Origin: Spartobacteria bacterium
GTDB lineage: Bacteria; Verrucomicrobiota; Verrucomicrobiia; Chthoniobacterales; UBA10450
Assembly: GCA_003167555.1 (NCBI GenBank)
Contig: PMSN01000011.1
Coordinates: forward strand, 186,001 to 250,000
Length of the DNA stretch: 64,000 bases
Direction of reading: 5' to 3'
The notes under the pieces were generated by a model that saw only the letters and a program-made list of their open reading frames with translations, did no database searches and was not told the origin of the DNA. The position numbers and the translations under genes are program-made. Positions 63,116 to 64,000 of this stretch are shown one piece after another (position 1 is the stretch's first letter; each line of letters begins with the position of its first letter).

Positions 63116-63980
63116 GATTGCGTCCAATTCCAAATCAGCCGGCAGCAAACAAGCCGTGGCGCTCTCGCGTTATGCGCCTCGCGGCAGCCGCGTCGCGATC
63201 TGGGGTTCGTGTCCGGAACTCTACGTCCAGACAGGCACGATCATGGCGACGCGCTACGGTCAGATGGGGCCGATTCCGGCGGGCCATTTTCGGGAATATT
63301 ATGAGGGGATTCTCATGCGCGATCTGGAGCGAAGCCGGCCGGCGGTCTTCGTGGACGCGGTCCACTCCGGCGCATTCAACTTCAACAATCGCGCGACGCA
63401 AGGCCATGAAACTTTTCCGGCGCTCGCGGCGTTCGTGCGTCGGAATTACCAATTGAAGGAAGAGATTGGCGGCGTTCGCATTTTCGTCGCGAATGGAAAC
63501 ACGAATTTCGCACCGGCGGAAACTGTCGCCAAATCGATGGAGTCCTCCGAAGAGCCGACCGGCTGGACGATCCGTTTCAACGCCGGCAGCGGCGCGGAGA
63601 TTTATCGAGTTTCGGGCTGGAGCGGCGCCGAGCCGGAGTTTACGTGGACTGAGGGAACATCCGCGAAACTGAAGTTGCCAATTCCCGATCACGATGCGGC
63701 CCTCATGCTGCGCATGAAACTCGGCGGATTGATTCATCCGCGGGAACTGCCCGTGCAAAACGTCGCTGTCTACGCGAACGGGCAAAAAATCGCCGACTGG
63801 CAGGTGAGCGAGCCCGCGGATTTCGCGGCGCCGATTCCACTCGAGCTGACCAGGAACGTCGAGGACTTGAACATCGAGCTGCGCATTCCTGATGCCGCTT
63901 CGCCGCAGTCGTTAGGCATGAGCTACGATGGCCGGCTGCTCGGTGTCCGGTGCTACTTCGTCGAATTGCGACGAAGGTAG
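63108..63980 (+). CDS. C-terminal soluble part of the membrane glycosyltransferase-like gene
   Basis: A 290-residue frame with no signal peptide: SRYAPRGSRVAIWGSCPELY, ATRYGQMGPIPAGHFREYYE, and a C-terminal beta-rich part (GGLIHPRELPVQNVAVYANG). It overlaps the preceding frame by 8 bp (GTGACTGA). The soluble extension after the membrane part of GT39-like proteins has this character. If translated separately it would have to start at the GTG at 63108, which lacks a clear ribosome binding site. Confidence 0.7.
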   Translation: MTEIASNSKSAGSKQAVALSRYAPRGSRVAIWGSCPELYVQTGTIMATRYGQMGPIPAGHFREYYEGILMRDLERSRPAVFVDAVHSGAFNFNNRATQGHETFPALAAFVRRNYQLKEEIGGVRIFVANGNTNFAPAETVAKSMESSEEPTGWTIRFNAGSGAEIYRVSGWSGAEPEFTWTEGTSAKLKLPIPDHDAALMLRMKLGGLIHPRELPVQNVAVYANGQKIADWQVSEPADFAAPIPLELTRNVEDLNIELRIPDAASPQSLGMSYDGRLLGVRCYFVELRRR

Positions 63981-64000
63981 CCAATCACTTCGGCACCACG

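Overview
The window is a gene-dense, roughly 60% GC bacterial chromosome segment carrying mostly housekeeping genes. Several traits point to a Verrucomicrobiota lineage, probably a soil Chthoniobacterales-type organism: two ExbB/ExbD/TonB clusters, an alpha-2-macroglobulin with penicillin-binding protein 1C, a DUF1003 protein, sigma-54 with an NtrC-type regulator, and many dispersed palindromic repeats. This placement is inference from gene content and style; there is no rRNA in the window and I saw no tRNA or CRISPR array.

Layout. 1-3.2 kb: 5' part of a UvrD/PcrA helicase gene whose first 195 bp recur 894 bp upstream, with a lower-GC lipoprotein gene between the copies; then a VapBC toxin-antitoxin pair and a frameshifted DUF1003 gene. 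3.3-11.6 kb: pbpC and a 1968-residue thioester alpha-2-macroglobulin, the periplasmic defence/repair pair. 11.8-17.2 kb: plus-strand run of a frameshifted SDR, queA-like, DUF4337, ruvC, lipB, an MBL-fold hydrolase and a beta-hydroxyacid dehydrogenase. 17.2-21.2 kb: dciA-like, rpoN, two small secreted proteins and an NtrC-type regulator. 21.3-24.4 kb: compact operon of a two-domain CbiX chelatase, a GAF protein, a DR2241-type Fe-S protein and an amidohydrolase. 24.6-34.9 kb: aldo/keto reductase, PBP2, uvrC (with a repeat inserted in frame), an FAD oxidoreductase, folD, a DUF374 acyltransferase, ubiX, a glyoxalase, a D,D-carboxypeptidase followed by a bioF remnant, and a small lipoprotein. 35-42.6 kb: mtnP/miaB divergent pair, a membrane protein, a GT9 glycosyltransferase, then dnaN and dnaA with a candidate oriC upstream of dnaA. 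42.8-54.8 kb: def and the first Ton operon, an OGG1-type glycosylase, a sodium/solute symporter, aspS, hisS, a Thr-rich secreted protein, galE, a 3D-domain lipoprotein and mscL. 54.9-64 kb: leuS, rdgB, the second Ton operon (ExbB-ExbD-TonB-ExbD), a FAH-family enzyme and a membrane glycosyltransferase gene split by an apparent frameshift.

The most distinctive feature is the density of palindromic, MITE/REP-like elements. Four related elements of about 155 bp all lie in convergent (3'-to-3') gaps. Smaller relatives are embedded in coding sequence or supply protein termini (uvrC, hisS, pbpC, the SDR), and others begin exactly at gene stop codons (folD, dnaA, galE). Three genes carry single-base frameshifts, which may be real decay or indels in an uncorrected metagenome assembly.
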